Below are positions 33,932 through 43,483 of a DNA stretch of 64,000 nt, in pieces; the stretch's first letter is position 1; every line of letters begins with the position of its first letter. The notes under the pieces were generated by a model. That model searched no databases. It had not been told where the DNA came from and saw only the letters and a list, made by a program, of their open reading frames with translations. Origin of the DNA: JAHJQQ01 sp963737555 (lineage in GTDB: Bacteria; Pseudomonadota; Gammaproteobacteria; Thiohalobacterales; Thiohalobacteraceae); NCBI GenBank assembly GCA_963737555.1, contig CAVTTB010000009.1:248001-312000 (forward strand), read 5' to 3'. The translations under genes and the position numbers were made by a program.

Positions 33932-34312
33932 TCAGCTAACCAGCGAAGCGGCCATCTGTTCGGGCTGCACCGGCAGCACAAACACCGCATGCAGCGGCAA
34001 GATGTCGTTGAGTTTGTCCACGTACTGCCGTTCGCTCTTATCCACCAGCACGATCACGCGCGCGTGCGGTGCGTACTTCTGCAGGCTGAACAGAAACACA
34101 TCCAGATTGCTGATGTTCACGCCGGCGTAGTTGTTGCCATAGCCGTAGAAGAATTCGGCGACGACGTAATCCGGTGCGCGTTCCTTTAACTGGGCGATGG
34201 CCTTGCGCGTCGAGGTCAGGCGGATTTCGTCGAGTCCGGCGCGCGCATAGACGTCTGCCAGATCCGGGTGGGTCGGTGATTCGATGATTGAGTAGACGGT
34301 GCGTTTTGCCAT
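33932..34312 (-). CDS. Conserved-looking hypothetical protein downstream of degS
   Basis: The 126-residue protein is soluble with an alternating beta/alpha pattern: RTVYSIIESPTHPDLADVYARAG, IRLTSTRKAIAQLKERAPDYVVAEFFYGYGNNYAGVNISNLDVFLFSL, ARVIVLVDKSERQYVDKLNDI, HAVFVLPVQPEQMAASL. The layout (Asp after an early strand, AxYVVAEFF, VIVLVDK, FVLPVQPEQM) is loosely like a response-regulator receiver domain, but the phospho-Asp site is not evident. It starts 23 bases after degS, so it is probably cotranscribed. I do not recognise the family. Confidence 0.6.
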   Translation of the reverse strand: MAKRTVYSIIESPTHPDLADVYARAGLDEIRLTSTRKAIAQLKERAPDYVVAEFFYGYGNNYAGVNISNLDVFLFSLQKYAPHARVIVLVDKSERQYVDKLNDILPLHAVFVLPVQPEQMAASLVS

Positions 34313-34335
34313 GCGGTCGGTGTGCGTTGTGGAGT

Positions 34336-35505
34336 TCAGTTCGGGCTGATGGGCGCTGCGGGGGGGCGTTGGCCGATGCGCGCTTGTGCAGTGAAAGGCT
34401 GACCGTTGCGCAGACCCTGCACAAGCAGTTCGGTGCCGGGTGGATTGCCGGCGATCTGGTTCATGGATTCGCGGGCATTGTTGACCGGTTGTTCGTTCAA
34501 GGCGGTGATGATATCGCCCGGTTGCAGGCCGGCTTGTTCCGCCGGGCCGTCACGCTGCACGCCGGCGATGAGCACGCCTTGAGATATCTTCAGACCGAAC
34601 GATTTCGCTAAGGCCGGGGTGAGGTCCTGGGCCTCGATGCCCAACCAACCGCGCACCACGGCGCCGTGTTCGGTGATCTGCTGCATGACTTCGCGGGCCA
34701 GGCTGACGGGAATGGCGAAGCCGATGCCTTGTGAGCCACCGGATTTGCTGAAGATGGCGGTGTTGATGCCGATCAGTTCGCCGTGCGCGTTGATGAGCGC
34801 GCCGCCGGAATTGCCGGGATTGATCGCCGCGTCGGTCTGGATGAAATTCTCGAAGGTGCTGATGCCGAGTTGATTGCGCCCGGTCGCACTGACGATGCCT
34901 TGCGTCACCGTCTGGCCGACACCAAAGGGATTGCCGATGGCCAGCACGACATCACCGACCCGCAACCGTTCCGAGTTGCCGAGCACGATGCTGGGCAGAT
35001 TATCCGCGGCGATTTTCAAAACGGCGAGATCGGTTTCCGGATCGACACCCACTATCGTCGCTTCGAGAGAGCGACCATCGCCGAGCATGACCTGAATCTG
35101 ATCGGCGCCGGTGACGACATGGTTGTTGGTGAGGACATGGCCTTGCGTGCTGAGCAACACGCCGGAACCCAGGCTGGTCTGCAGGCGTTGTCGATCACCG
35201 GTGGCTTGTTCGCCGAAGAAATATTGAAACAACGGGTCGTTGATCAGCGGGTGCGCGCGTTGCGTGATGACTTTGGCGGTGTAGATGTTGACCACCGCAG
35301 GCGCGGCTTGCGCGACCGCATCGGCATAGGAGACCGGACCACTCAAGCCGCCACTGGGTGTGCCGTTGTCGACGCGCTCGCGCACCTCGACCACGGTGGT
35401 GGGTTCGTGTTGCAGGCTCGGCATGAACCAGACCAGTACGGCGGCCGCGACCAGGCCGACCGCCGTCGCCTGGGCCAGGAATAGAATGAGTTTGCTCATG
35501 CGCAT
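34336..35505 (-). CDS. degS: DegS/AlgW-type periplasmic serine endoprotease
   Basis: This 389-residue HtrA-family protease has one N-terminal membrane anchor (SKLILFLAQATAVGLVAAAVLVWF) and a trypsin-like domain with the triad His in LTNNHVV, Asp in PETDLAVLKI and Ser in INPGNSGGALIN. A single PDZ domain follows (LGIEAQDLTPALAKSFGL...GVQRDGPAEQAGLQPGDIITALN). One anchor plus one PDZ defines the DegS/AlgW class, which senses misfolded outer-membrane proteins and cleaves an RseA/MucA-type anti-sigma factor. ATG 35505 and 35499 are equally possible. Divergent from nif3. Confidence 0.93.
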   Translation of the reverse strand: MRMSKLILFLAQATAVGLVAAAVLVWFMPSLQHEPTTVVEVRERVDNGTPSGGLSGPVSYADAVAQAAPAVVNIYTAKVITQRAHPLINDPLFQYFFGEQATGDRQRLQTSLGSGVLLSTQGHVLTNNHVVTGADQIQVMLGDGRSLEATIVGVDPETDLAVLKIAADNLPSIVLGNSERLRVGDVVLAIGNPFGVGQTVTQGIVSATGRNQLGISTFENFIQTDAAINPGNSGGALINAHGELIGINTAIFSKSGGSQGIGFAIPVSLAREVMQQITEHGAVVRGWLGIEAQDLTPALAKSFGLKISQGVLIAGVQRDGPAEQAGLQPGDIITALNEQPVNNARESMNQIAGNPPGTELLVQGLRNGQPFTAQARIGQRPPAAPISPN

Positions 35506-35626
35506 GTGGAGTTACTTTGTCATCTTCGTCGAAGCGGTTGATACTGTGCGCCTGCGTAGGCGTCCATCAAGTGTGTCGTGCGCAGCGAGTCTATCAATAA
35601 TCGAAACCAACCGGCGAACGTAATCC

Positions 35627-36385
35627 ATGATCACCCTCAACGAACTTGTCAGCTATACGAACGGACTGCTGAACAGTGCGGCCTTCCAGGACTACTGTCC
35701 GAACGGCTTGCAGGTCGAAGGCCGTGCGCAGGTGCGTAAGTTGGTCAGCGGCGTGACCGCCAGTCAGGCCCTGGTCGAGGCCGCGGTGGAGGCGGGTGCG
35801 GATGCGCTGCTGGTGCATCACGGCTATTTCTGGAAAGGCGAGGATCCCTGTGTGACCGGCATGAAGCGCCGCCGCCTGTCGAGGCTGCTGGCCGCTGACA
35901 TGAGCTTGCTGGCCTATCATCTGCCATTGGACGCGCACCCGGAACTCGGCAACAACGCACAGCTGGGTACACTGCTCGGGTTATCTGCCGAGGGCTGGTT
36001 TGGTGAAGCGCACGGTCCGGCCATCGCCTGCTATGCCACGTTACCGGTGGCGCTGACGGGTGCCGCGGTGGCACAGCGTATCGCGACGGCCTTGGGCCGT
36101 GAACCGCTCTTCATCGCTGGCGGGGACCATCCCATCGAGCGCATCGGCTGGTGCACCGGTGCGGCCCAGGGGTATATCGAGGCGGCCGCCGGCCTGGGTC
36201 TGGACGCCTTCATCAGTGGTGAAATCTCCGAACCGACCGTGCATGTGGCGCGCGAGTGCGGGATTCACTACTTCGCTGCCGGCCATCACGCGACCGAACG
36301 TTATGGCGTGCGTGCGCTGGGCGCGCACCTGGCCGAGCGTTTCGGTCTGGAGCACCTGCACTTGGACTTGGACAATCCGGCCTAA
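35627..36385 (+). CDS. Nif3-like dinuclear metal centre protein (YbgI family)
   Basis: The 252-residue protein has the family metal ligands: HH in DALLVHHGYFWKG, His/Asp in AYHLPLDAHPELGNNAQLG, and the C-terminal HxxxE in FAAGHHATERYG. DYCPNGLQVEG at the N-terminus and FISGEISEPTVHVARE are also signatures. Members form hexameric toroids with two metals per subunit. A GTP cyclohydrolase-like activity has been suggested but the role is unsettled. The nif3 gene between degS and petABC is a recurrent gammaproteobacterial arrangement. Confidence 0.92.
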   Translation: MITLNELVSYTNGLLNSAAFQDYCPNGLQVEGRAQVRKLVSGVTASQALVEAAVEAGADALLVHHGYFWKGEDPCVTGMKRRRLSRLLAADMSLLAYHLPLDAHPELGNNAQLGTLLGLSAEGWFGEAHGPAIACYATLPVALTGAAVAQRIATALGREPLFIAGGDHPIERIGWCTGAAQGYIEAAAGLGLDAFISGEISEPTVHVARECGIHYFAAGHHATERYGVRALGAHLAERFGLEHLHLDLDNPA

Positions 36386-36571
36386 GTCAATGAAAGGTCA
36401 ATACCTGGCTTGACCTCCCCGGGCAGTTGTTGGAAGCTACGCCGCTGGTTGAGCCGCCGCGCCATCAAAATGGCCTGCGAGCCCCCCGATAGGCCGCAAA
36501 TGGTTTAGAATGGCGCGCCTTTGCAGGCCGAAATACCGAATTCGAAAAGCAGACAACCCTGGAGAGCCTTA

Positions 36572-37166
36572 ATGAGTACTGATGGCGTAGATACCAGTCG
36601 GCGTCGCTTTCTGACCGCTGCCGCCTCGGTTGTAGGTGGTGTTGGTGCCGTGTACGTGGCAGTCCCTTTCCTGGCTTCGATGGCGCCGAGCGAACGTGCT
36701 CGTGCGGCAGGCGCGCCAGTGGAAGTGGATATCAGCAAGCTGGAGCCCGGACAGAAGATCAATGTGGAATGGCGCGGCAAGCCGGTGTGGGTGGTCAAGC
36801 GCACGCCGGAGATGCTGGGCTCCCTGTCGGGTATGGATGGCAGCCCGGCGGATCCCACCTCGGAGGCGCCGCAGCAGCCGGACTACGCCAAGAACGCCAA
36901 TCGTTCCATCAAGCCCGAAATTCTGGTGCTGGTCGGTATCTGCACCCATCTGGGTTGCTCGCCGACCTATCAGGCCGGAAGTGGCGCCGGAAGACATGGG
37001 TGCCGACTGGAAGGGCGGTTTCTTCTGCCCCTGCCACGGTTCGAAATTCGACCTCGCCGGTCGCGTCTACAGCGGTGTGCCGGCCCCCACCAACCTGATC
37101 GTTCCGCCGCACCGCTATGTCGGTGAGTCGGTGATTCTGATCGGCGACGACCAAGGAGCTGCATAA
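36572..37166 (+). CDS. petA: Ubiquinol-cytochrome c reductase Rieske iron-sulfur subunit (frameshifted)
   Basis: PetA carries the 2Fe-2S centre of the bc1 complex. It begins with a twin-arginine signal-anchor (TSRRRFLTAAASVVGGVGAVYVAVPF). The cluster motifs are CTHLGC (first frame) and CPCHGS (next frame), followed by GRVYSGVPAPTNLIVPPH. Skipping one base near 36976 joins them (YQAEVAPEDMGADWKGGFFC) to give 197 residues, the usual length. GGAG lies 8 bases before ATG 36572. petB starts 2 bases after the stop, so petABC is one operon for quinol oxidation in the inner membrane. Confidence 0.95.
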
Positions 37167-37168
37167 CC

Positions 37169-38424
37169 ATGGCTGCTGATAGAACCGATAAGTGGCAGGG
37201 CGGTATCCTCGGTTGGATCGATGACCGCTTCCCGCTCAGTTCCATGTGGAATGAGCACCTGGCCAAATACTACGCGCCGAAGAATTTCAACTTCTGGTAT
37301 TTCTTCGGCTCGCTGGCGTTGCTGGTGCTGGTGATCCAGCTCGTCTCCGGCATCTTCCTCACCATGAACTTCAAGCCCGACGCGGAGCGTGCCTTCGCCT
37401 CGGTCGAGTACATCATGCGTGACGTGGAGTGGGGCTGGCTGATCCGCTACATCCATTCCACCGGCGCCTCGGCGTTCTTCCTCGTGGTGTATCTGCACAT
37501 GTTCCGCGCGATGCTCTACGGCTCCTATCAGAAGCCGCGCGAGCTGATCTGGATTTTCGGCGTGATGATCTATCTGTGCCTGATGGCCGAGGCGTTCTTC
37601 GGTTATCTGCTGCCGTGGGGTCAGATGTCGTTCTGGGGTGCGCAGGTGATCGTGAATCTGTTCGCGGCCATCCCGATCATCGGTGAAGATCTGTCGATCT
37701 GGATTCGCGGTGACTACGTGATCGCCGACGCGACGTTGAATCGCTTCTTCGCCTTCCACGTCGCGGCCGTGCCGCTGGTGCTGATCGGCCTGATCGCCGC
37801 GCACATCCTGGCGCTGCACGAAGTCGGGTCGAATAACCCCGACGGTGTCGAGATCAAGAAGAAGAAAGATGCCAATGGCATCCCGCTGGACGGTATTCCC
37901 TTCCATCCGTATTACACGGTGAAGGACATTGTCGGCGTGGTGGTGTTCCTGATCTTCTTCGCGATCATCGTGTTCTTCATTCCGGACGGGGGTGGCTACT
38001 TCCTGGAACCGCCGAACTTCGAGCCGGCCGATCCGCTGAAGACCCCGCTGCATATCGCGCCGGTCTGGTACTTCACGCCGTTCTACGCAATCTTGCGTGC
38101 CGTACCGAGTTTCGCCGGTACCCAGGTCTGGGGTGTGATCGCGATGGGCGCCGCGGTGGTGATTCTGTTCTTCCTGCCCTGGTTGGACCGCAGCCCGGTC
38201 AAGTCGATCCGCTATCGCGGCCCGATCTACAAGATCGCCCTGGCGTTGTTTGTCGTCAACTTCCTGGTGTTGGGCTGGCTCGGTACGCAGCCGGTCAGCG
38301 AGGGTAAGACGCTGATGGCGCAGATTGGTACTGATCGTACTACCTGGCGTTCTTCCTCCTGATGCCCATCTACACCAAGATGGACAAGTGCAAGCCGGTT
38401 CCGGAAAGGGTGACAAGCAAATGA
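37169..38424 (+). CDS. petB: Cytochrome b subunit of the bc1 complex (frameshifted near the C-terminus)
   Basis: PetB binds two b hemes and the quinone sites. Heme ligands are the His pairs in HSTGASAFFLVVYLHMFRAM and FFAFHVAAVPLVLIGLIAAH. Quinone-site motifs GYLLPWGQMSFWGA and PVWYFTPFYAILRAVP are present, with about eight membrane spans. As sequenced it ends at 38362 with a foreign tail; adding one base near 38336 continues YYLAFFLLMPIYTKMDKC to a stop at 38422-38424 (418 residues). This is one of only two shifts in the window that need an added base. The restored stop overlaps the petC start (ATGA). Confidence 0.95.
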
Positions 38425-39150
38425 GAAAGATAATTCTGAGCTTTCTGTTGGTGTTGCTGCCGGGCTTGGCGCTTGCGGCGGGTGGTGGCGTGCATCTGGA
38501 CAAGGCGGACATCGATCTGCACAACAAGCAGTCGTTGCAGCGCGGTGCCAAGATGTTCGTGAACTACTGTCTGAGTTGTCACTCGGCGCAGTTCCAGCGC
38601 TACAACCGCATGGCCCGCGATATCGGTCTGACCGATGATCAGGTGATCGAGAACCTGATGTTCGCCAGCGACAAGGTCGGTAGCACCATGACCGTGGCGA
38701 TGAGCCGTGCCGACGGCAAGACCTGGTTCGGCGCCCCGCCGCCGGATCTGTCGCTGACCGCGCGTTCACGCGGTGTGGACTGGTTGTACACCTACTTGCG
38801 CACGTTCTATGTCGACGAGACGCGTCCCTTTGGCGTGAACAATGTGGTGTTCCCGAGCGTCGGCATGCCGCACGTGTTGTGGGAACTGCAAGGCGTGCAG
38901 AAGCCGGTGTATAAGAAGGACGAAGCATGGGAAGGACGTTATCGACCACCTGGAGATTGTTGAGCCGGGCAAACTGACGCCGGTCGAATACGATCAGGCG
39001 GTGCGTGACTTGGTCGGCTTCCTGTCCTATGTCAGCGAGCCGGTGCAGTTGGAACGCAAGGCGCTGGGCGTGAAGGTGATCCTGTTCCTGTTGGTACTCC
39101 TGGTCGTAGCCTATCTGTTGAAGAAAGAGTACTGGAAAGACGTTCACTGA
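38421..39150 (+). CDS. petC: Cytochrome c1 (frameshifted)
   Basis: PetC is the membrane-anchored c-type heme subunit passing electrons from the Rieske centre to soluble cytochrome c. It has a signal peptide (MRKIILSFLLVLLPGLALA), the heme site CLSCH, the RYNRMARDIGL and FGAPPPDLSLTARSRG motifs, and a C-terminal anchor (VKVILFLLVLLVVAYLLKK). The end lies in the next frame; skipping a base near 38928 joins KPVYKKDEAGKDVIDHLEIV to give 242 residues. Electrons probably go to a terminal oxidase encoded elsewhere. Confidence 0.95.
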
Positions 39151-39247
39151 ACGTATGTAGACAGGCGGTGCATCACGGAAGATCGCTTTCCGGAGGTGCA
39201 TCGCCTGTCCTTGTCTTAAAAGGAATCAAGTGCGGGGAGATCCATCT

Positions 39248-39874
39248 ATGGCCCTAGTCGCCAACCGTCGTTCGGTCATGACGCTGTTTTCGGATGCCAT
39301 GTGTCCCTACAGCCACCGCACCCGAATTGTGCTCGCTGAAAAGAGCATCACCGTCGAAGTCGTCAATATCGACATGGACAACAAACCCGAGGATCTGATC
39401 GATCTGAACCCCTACCAGACGGTGCCGACACTCGTCGATCGTGAGTTGGTGCTGTACGGTTCGCGCGTCATCATGGAATACCTGGATGAGCGCTTTCCGC
39501 ATCCGCCGTTGATGCCGGTCGATCCGGTGTCGCGGGCCAAGTCGCGCCTGGCGATGTACCGCATCGACAAAGACTGGTACGGCTTGCTCACGGACATCGA
39601 ATCCAAGGGCGAAAAAAATTCGGCCAAGGCCAAGAAGATGTTGCGCGACAGCCTGGCGTCCAGTGCTGAAGTGTTTGCGGCGTTCCCGTATTTCCTCAGT
39701 GATGAATTCAGTCTGATGGATTGCTACGTGGCGCCGCTGCTGTGGCGCTTGCCGTATTACAAAATCGAACTGCCCAAGCAGGCCAAGCCGGTGCTGGATT
39801 ATGCCGAACGCATTTTCCGCCGCGAATCCTTCAAGCTCAGCCTCACCGAGGCGGAGCGGGAGATGTGTGAATAA
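39248..39874 (+). CDS. sspA: Stringent starvation protein A
   Basis: SspA has a glutathione-transferase fold and binds RNA polymerase in stationary phase and acid stress. The 208-residue protein starts MALVANRRSVMTLFSDAMCP, has the thioredoxin-like half with NPYQTVPTLVDREL and MEYLDERFPHPPLMPVDP, and a helical half ending VLDYAERIFRRESFKLSLTEAE. GGGGAG precedes ATG 39248, so the ORF from 39230 is trimmed. It lies between petC and sspB, a standard gammaproteobacterial order. Confidence 0.95.
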   Translation: MALVANRRSVMTLFSDAMCPYSHRTRIVLAEKSITVEVVNIDMDNKPEDLIDLNPYQTVPTLVDRELVLYGSRVIMEYLDERFPHPPLMPVDPVSRAKSRLAMYRIDKDWYGLLTDIESKGEKNSAKAKKMLRDSLASSAEVFAAFPYFLSDEFSLMDCYVAPLLWRLPYYKIELPKQAKPVLDYAERIFRRESFKLSLTEAEREMCE

Positions 39875-39997
39875 AGCCGTTAGAGTATGCCCCTGCTATC
39901 GACGGGTGTGGGCATACTTCGATGGGTGCGAAGACGCGCGCTGCGAGGCGCGGTTCAGCTTAAGCCCTAAGTTCTGACAGCCCCTTTCCGAAATGCC

Positions 39998-40381
39998 ATG
40001 AATTCAAGTCGTCCTTATCTCATCCGCGCCATCAACGAATGGATTCTCGATAACGCGCTGACACCGTATATGCTGGTGAATGCGGAGGTCGGGGGTGTTG
40101 ACGTGCCGCGCCAGCATGTCGACAACGGCAAGATCGTGCTGAACATCAATCCGCAGGCGATCACCAATCTGCATATTGCCAATGATCATGTCGAATTCAG
40201 CGCGCGCTTCAGTGGTACGCCGATGCTGGTGTATATCCCGATGGCGGCGGTGCTGGCGATTTACGCCAAGGAGAACGGGCGCGGCATGATGTTCAACGAG
40301 GATGAAGATATCCCGCCCCCGGCCAGCCCGGATACTGCGCCGCGCGGCGGTGGCCGGCCGGCGTTGAAGGTCGTGAAGTAG
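39998..40381 (+). CDS. sspB: ClpXP protease specificity-enhancing factor SspB
   Basis: SspB tethers ssrA-tagged and some other substrates to ClpXP. The 127-residue protein has the substrate-binding fold (SSRPYLIRAINEWILDNALTPYMLV, GKIVLNINPQAITNLHIANDHVEFSARFSG) and the C-terminal ClpX-binding tail after an acidic and Pro-rich linker, ending GGGRPALKVVK (the xLxVVK motif). It is paired with sspA. clpP, encoding its protease partner, is at the end of this window. Confidence 0.96.
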   Translation: MNSSRPYLIRAINEWILDNALTPYMLVNAEVGGVDVPRQHVDNGKIVLNINPQAITNLHIANDHVEFSARFSGTPMLVYIPMAAVLAIYAKENGRGMMFNEDEDIPPPASPDTAPRGGGRPALKVVK

Positions 40382-40386
40382 AAAAT

Positions 40387-40440
40387 GTAGCCCGGATGTA
40401 ATCCGGGAGGCGTGCTCATCCCGGATTACATCCGGGCTAC
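40387..40440. repeat. Perfect inverted repeat (GTAGCCCGGATGTAATCC arms), copy 1
   Basis: Two 22-base arms (40387-40408 and 40419-40440) are exact reverse complements around a 10-base spacer; each arm is itself partly palindromic (CCGGATGTAATCCGG). The same arms occur at 48628-48688. It lies between the convergent sspB and diaA genes and could stop transcription from both. Confidence 0.8.
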
Positions 40441-40483
40441 TTCAGTTCACCGCCTGCTACGCGACTGCGCAATGACGCGCTCA

Positions 40484-41080
40484 TTATTCGTCGACTTGCC
40501 CCAGCAGCAAATGGTCGATCAAATCGCACAGACAATGAATGATCAGGATATGTACTTCCTGGATACGTGCCGTGGATTGTGCGGGCACGCGAATTTCAAC
40601 GTCCTGGTCGATGAGCAGATCGGACATCAATCCGCCATCGCGTCCAGTCAATGCGATCACCGTCATGTCCCGATCGTGAGCGGCATGCAGTGCGTTGACA
40701 ATGTTGGCTGAGTTGCCGCTGGTGGAAATCGCCAACAGCACATCGCCGGGCTGACCCAGGGCGCGCACCTGTTTGGAAAAAATATCTTCGAATTGGTAGT
40801 CGTTGGCGATCGAGGTGAGTGTTGAACTGTCGGTGGTCAGCGCAATAGCGGGCAGACCAGGCCGTTCCATCTCGAAACGATTGAGTAACTCCGACGAGAA
40901 ATGCTGGGCGTCGGCCGCAGAGCCGCCATTGCCGCAGGCGAGGATCTTGCGGTCGTTGAGCAAGGCCCGCGTGATGGCCTCGGCACCGTGCGCAATGCCG
41001 GGCGCGACGGTATTCAGCGCCTGCTGTTTGGTGTGGATGCTGTCATTGAAGTGCTTGGTGATGCGGGCGATTAAATCCAT
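40484..41080 (-). CDS. diaA: SIS-domain protein, DiaA/GmhA family
   Basis: The 198-residue sugar-isomerase (SIS) fold protein has ILACGNGGSAADAQHFSSELLNRFEMERPGLPAIALTTD, GDVLLAISTSGNSANIVNAL and the closing ARIQEVHILIIHCLCDLID. DiaA (initiator-associating, binds DnaA) and GmhA (phosphoheptose isomerase) are hard to separate by sequence. Its place after yraN and lpoA matches diaA (yraO), so I prefer that. ATG 41080 gives the family start MDLIARITKHFNDSI. The BON-domain lipoprotein gene that often follows diaA is absent. Confidence 0.88.
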   Translation of the reverse strand: MDLIARITKHFNDSIHTKQQALNTVAPGIAHGAEAITRALLNDRKILACGNGGSAADAQHFSSELLNRFEMERPGLPAIALTTDSSTLTSIANDYQFEDIFSKQVRALGQPGDVLLAISTSGNSANIVNALHAAHDRDMTVIALTGRDGGLMSDLLIDQDVEIRVPAQSTARIQEVHILIIHCLCDLIDHLLLGQVDE

Positions 41081-41108
41081 GGCGGCTTCGTGTGTGGTTC
41101 CGTGTGAA

Positions 41109-41480
41109 TTAAAAGGCGTCGAAGGCATTGCGGATCCATTCGATCCGAGTGCCGTCGCTGTCCGGTCTTAAGGCCACCACATCGAAGCGCGCCGGCTGCT
41201 GCGCCCGCTGTGGATGACACTGTAGAAACTGCGTGGCGCAGTGCACGATGCGCTGTTGCTTGCGCGGCGTGACGGATTCCAGTCCTGAGCCATAGCGGGA
41301 TTGGCATCGATAGCGTACCTCAACGAAGACCAGATTCCCCCGGTCTTGCATGATCAGATCGATCTCACCGCGACGGCAGCGGTAATTGCGTGCGAGCAGG
41401 CGTAAGCCATGCTCCAGCAGAAACCGACAGGCCAGGTCTTCAGCGTGTGCTCCACGCTGGGCTTTCGTTGGCAGGATACT
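41109..41480 (-). CDS. yraN: UPF0102 endonuclease-fold protein YraN
   Basis: The 123-residue protein contains the family pattern GAHAEDLACRFLLEHGLRLLARNYRCRRGEIDLIMQDRGNLVFVEVRYR, which includes the nuclease-like E...EID...EVR residues of the Holliday-junction-resolvase fold. Its biological role is unknown. ATG 41480 has AGGA 8 bases upstream and is preferred over ATG 41492. It overlaps the 3' end of lpoA and precedes diaA; the lpoA-yraN-diaA order is conserved. Confidence 0.92.
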   Translation of the reverse strand, partial: SILPTKAQRGAHAEDLACRFLLEHGLRLLARNYRCRRGEIDLIMQDRGNLVFVEVRYRCQSRYGSGLESVTPRKQQRIVHCATQFLQCHPQRAQQPARFDVVALRPDSDGTRIEWIRNAFDAF

Positions 41481-43412
41481 CATCCGTGACATCCTGAGGT
41501 TTAGGGGTTTGCGGGTTGATGGCTAACGTTGCGTTCTCGGGCAAGGCGACGAGCTGGCCGTTTTGGAACTGGGCCCACTGCAACTCGCGGTGGACGCGGC
41601 GATCTTTGTCCAGATACAGGTCGCCGGTGACGCCGGGATGCCGTGCGAAGCTGCCGTTTTGCAGGCCCTGCAGATTGGGCATCAGCTGTAAGGCGTCGAT
41701 GCCCAAGGCGTACAAGCGCGCATAACGCAAAGCGCGGTTGGGCCACAGACGCGCGATCTCGCCACGCAGGGCCACACCGGGATGGCCCGTGGGCAACATC
41801 CAGGGCATGTCGCAGAGTCGCAGGCCATCGAGGTCACGATCCAGGTTGGCTGTGCTGGTGCCGTCATAGACCTGTGAGGTGGCGTAGATCGGCAAGTTTT
41901 CGGCGTGATGGTAACTGAACAGCGGTCGCAGCTAGGCGCGCCTGATTGGGTTGGCCGGCCAAGAACACGAAATCCGCATCTTGGCGTGGGCGCGGAATGA
42001 AAACCGGTTTCTGTCCCAGCAGTCGCGTCAGATCCTGGAGGCGTTGTTCACTGGCATCGAGCTTGAGCAAGCCACGCACGATGTCAGAGTAACTGTTCTG
42101 GTCGGTGCCGTAGGAACGTACATCGAGCAGCGTGCCGCCAAGGGTTTGCCAGTGTTGCACGAAGGCCTGTTGCAGGCGCCGACCCATGGCATTTTCGGGA
42201 ATCAATACCAACGCGCGCCGCTGCCCGTCTTCCCAGGCGCGCGTCGCAACCTGCTCGGCCTCATCTTCGGGTGCCAGTGCGAATTGATAGAGTTGTGCCG
42301 GAGCCGGCTTATCGTCGGGCAGATTGTTCAATGCCAACACGGGGACACTGAGCTCACCTGCAGCGGCCAAGGCGGTGACCGCTTCCTTGCTGAGTGGGCC
42401 GATGACCTGCTGCGCACCTTCGCTGACGGCACGTTGATACAGACTCCAGACGCGCTCGGTACCCGAACCGGTATCGTAAAAGCGCAACTGTTGGTGAGCG
42501 GTGGCGGCCGTTTGAAAATGGGCGGTGAGCAGTCCGTCACGGACCGCCATACCGGCTTCGGCAAGCGCGCCGCTCAGGGGTAGCAGTACGGCGATCTGTC
42601 CATCGGCAGACGGTGTTGCCTGGTCGCGCCCCTGCAAAGCATTGAGGAAGTCCGGTATGGCCGGATGCCCCGGATAGCGTTCGCGCCAGATGGCCAGGGC
42701 AATCTCCAGTTGCGGCGGTGTAGCGCGCAGCGCGCGGGTGGTCTCGACCAGTTCCAGCCAGCCGCTGAAGACATCCGGGGGTGGTGCGGTGCGCATATTC
42801 GCCAGTACGGCATCCGGCAGTTTGGAGAGCGATGCCCAGATTTGCTGGTGATTGCCCGGCTGTGCGGATTTATCCAGCAGACCATCCAGCCAGACGCGTT
42901 CGCGCGCGCTTTCCAGATGGTTGCCGGCGGCGGTATAGGCATCGATGCGGGCGTGATGGAAATCGACCATGTGCTCGGGTGGCACGTTGTCACTGACCGC
43001 GGCGAGTCGTTGCAGGGCGGCCTGCGGCTGCTGGCGAGCAAGGAACACGCGCGCCTGGGCGAGCGCCAACCGTGTTTGATACGCAGGGCTGCCGGCGGGC
43101 GGCAGTTTTTCCAATATACGTGCGGCGTTCTCCGCTTGTTTGCCGCGCAGCAGCGCTTCAGCGGCGCTCAATTGCAAGGCCTCGCGCTGCGGCGCTTGCG
43201 CTTGCCCGGCCTGCTGCAAGAACAAGTTTGCCGCACCGGAATAATCGCCGCTGGCCAAACGGCGCGCGGCATCGTCCGACGGTGCGCTGGTTGACAGCGG
43301 GCGTTTCCGCTTGCCTGGACGGGCTGGCGCAGGCATTCAGCAGCAATAGCGTTGCCAGCGCGAGGCCAAGGGTCAGAATGTGGGCGGTGAACCGGTAGGG
43401 GATATTGGTCAC
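41440..43412 (-). CDS. lpoA: Penicillin-binding protein activator LpoA (LppC family; two frameshifts)
   Basis: LpoA is an outer-membrane lipoprotein that activates PBP1A. The first frame has a lipoprotein signal (LALATLLLLNACASPSRQ, lipobox LNAC). The second carries the TPR-like helical part (ALQLSAAEALLRGKQAENAARIL) and the periplasmic-binding-like part (GQIAVLLPLSGALAEAGMAVRDGLL, VIGPLSKEAVTALA, RALVLIPENAMGRRLQQAFVQHW, DADFVFLAGQPNQARL). The third has PIYATSQVYDGT and GIDALQLMPNL. Skipping one base near 43280 (placement uncertain) and one near 41933 gives 656 residues, as in LpoA. Divergent from rsmI, the normal order. Confidence 0.92.
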
Positions 43413-43483
43413 GGGATTTGGACTGTGGAGTGTTGACGGCTATTGTAACGCTTTCGTCGGCGAATCGAAGGGGTAGGCTGAAC

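Noticed and set aside
37115..38551. Long minus-strand ORF (478 codons) opposite petB and petC
   Set aside because: Antisense to clear cytochrome genes; no start signal or protein motif.
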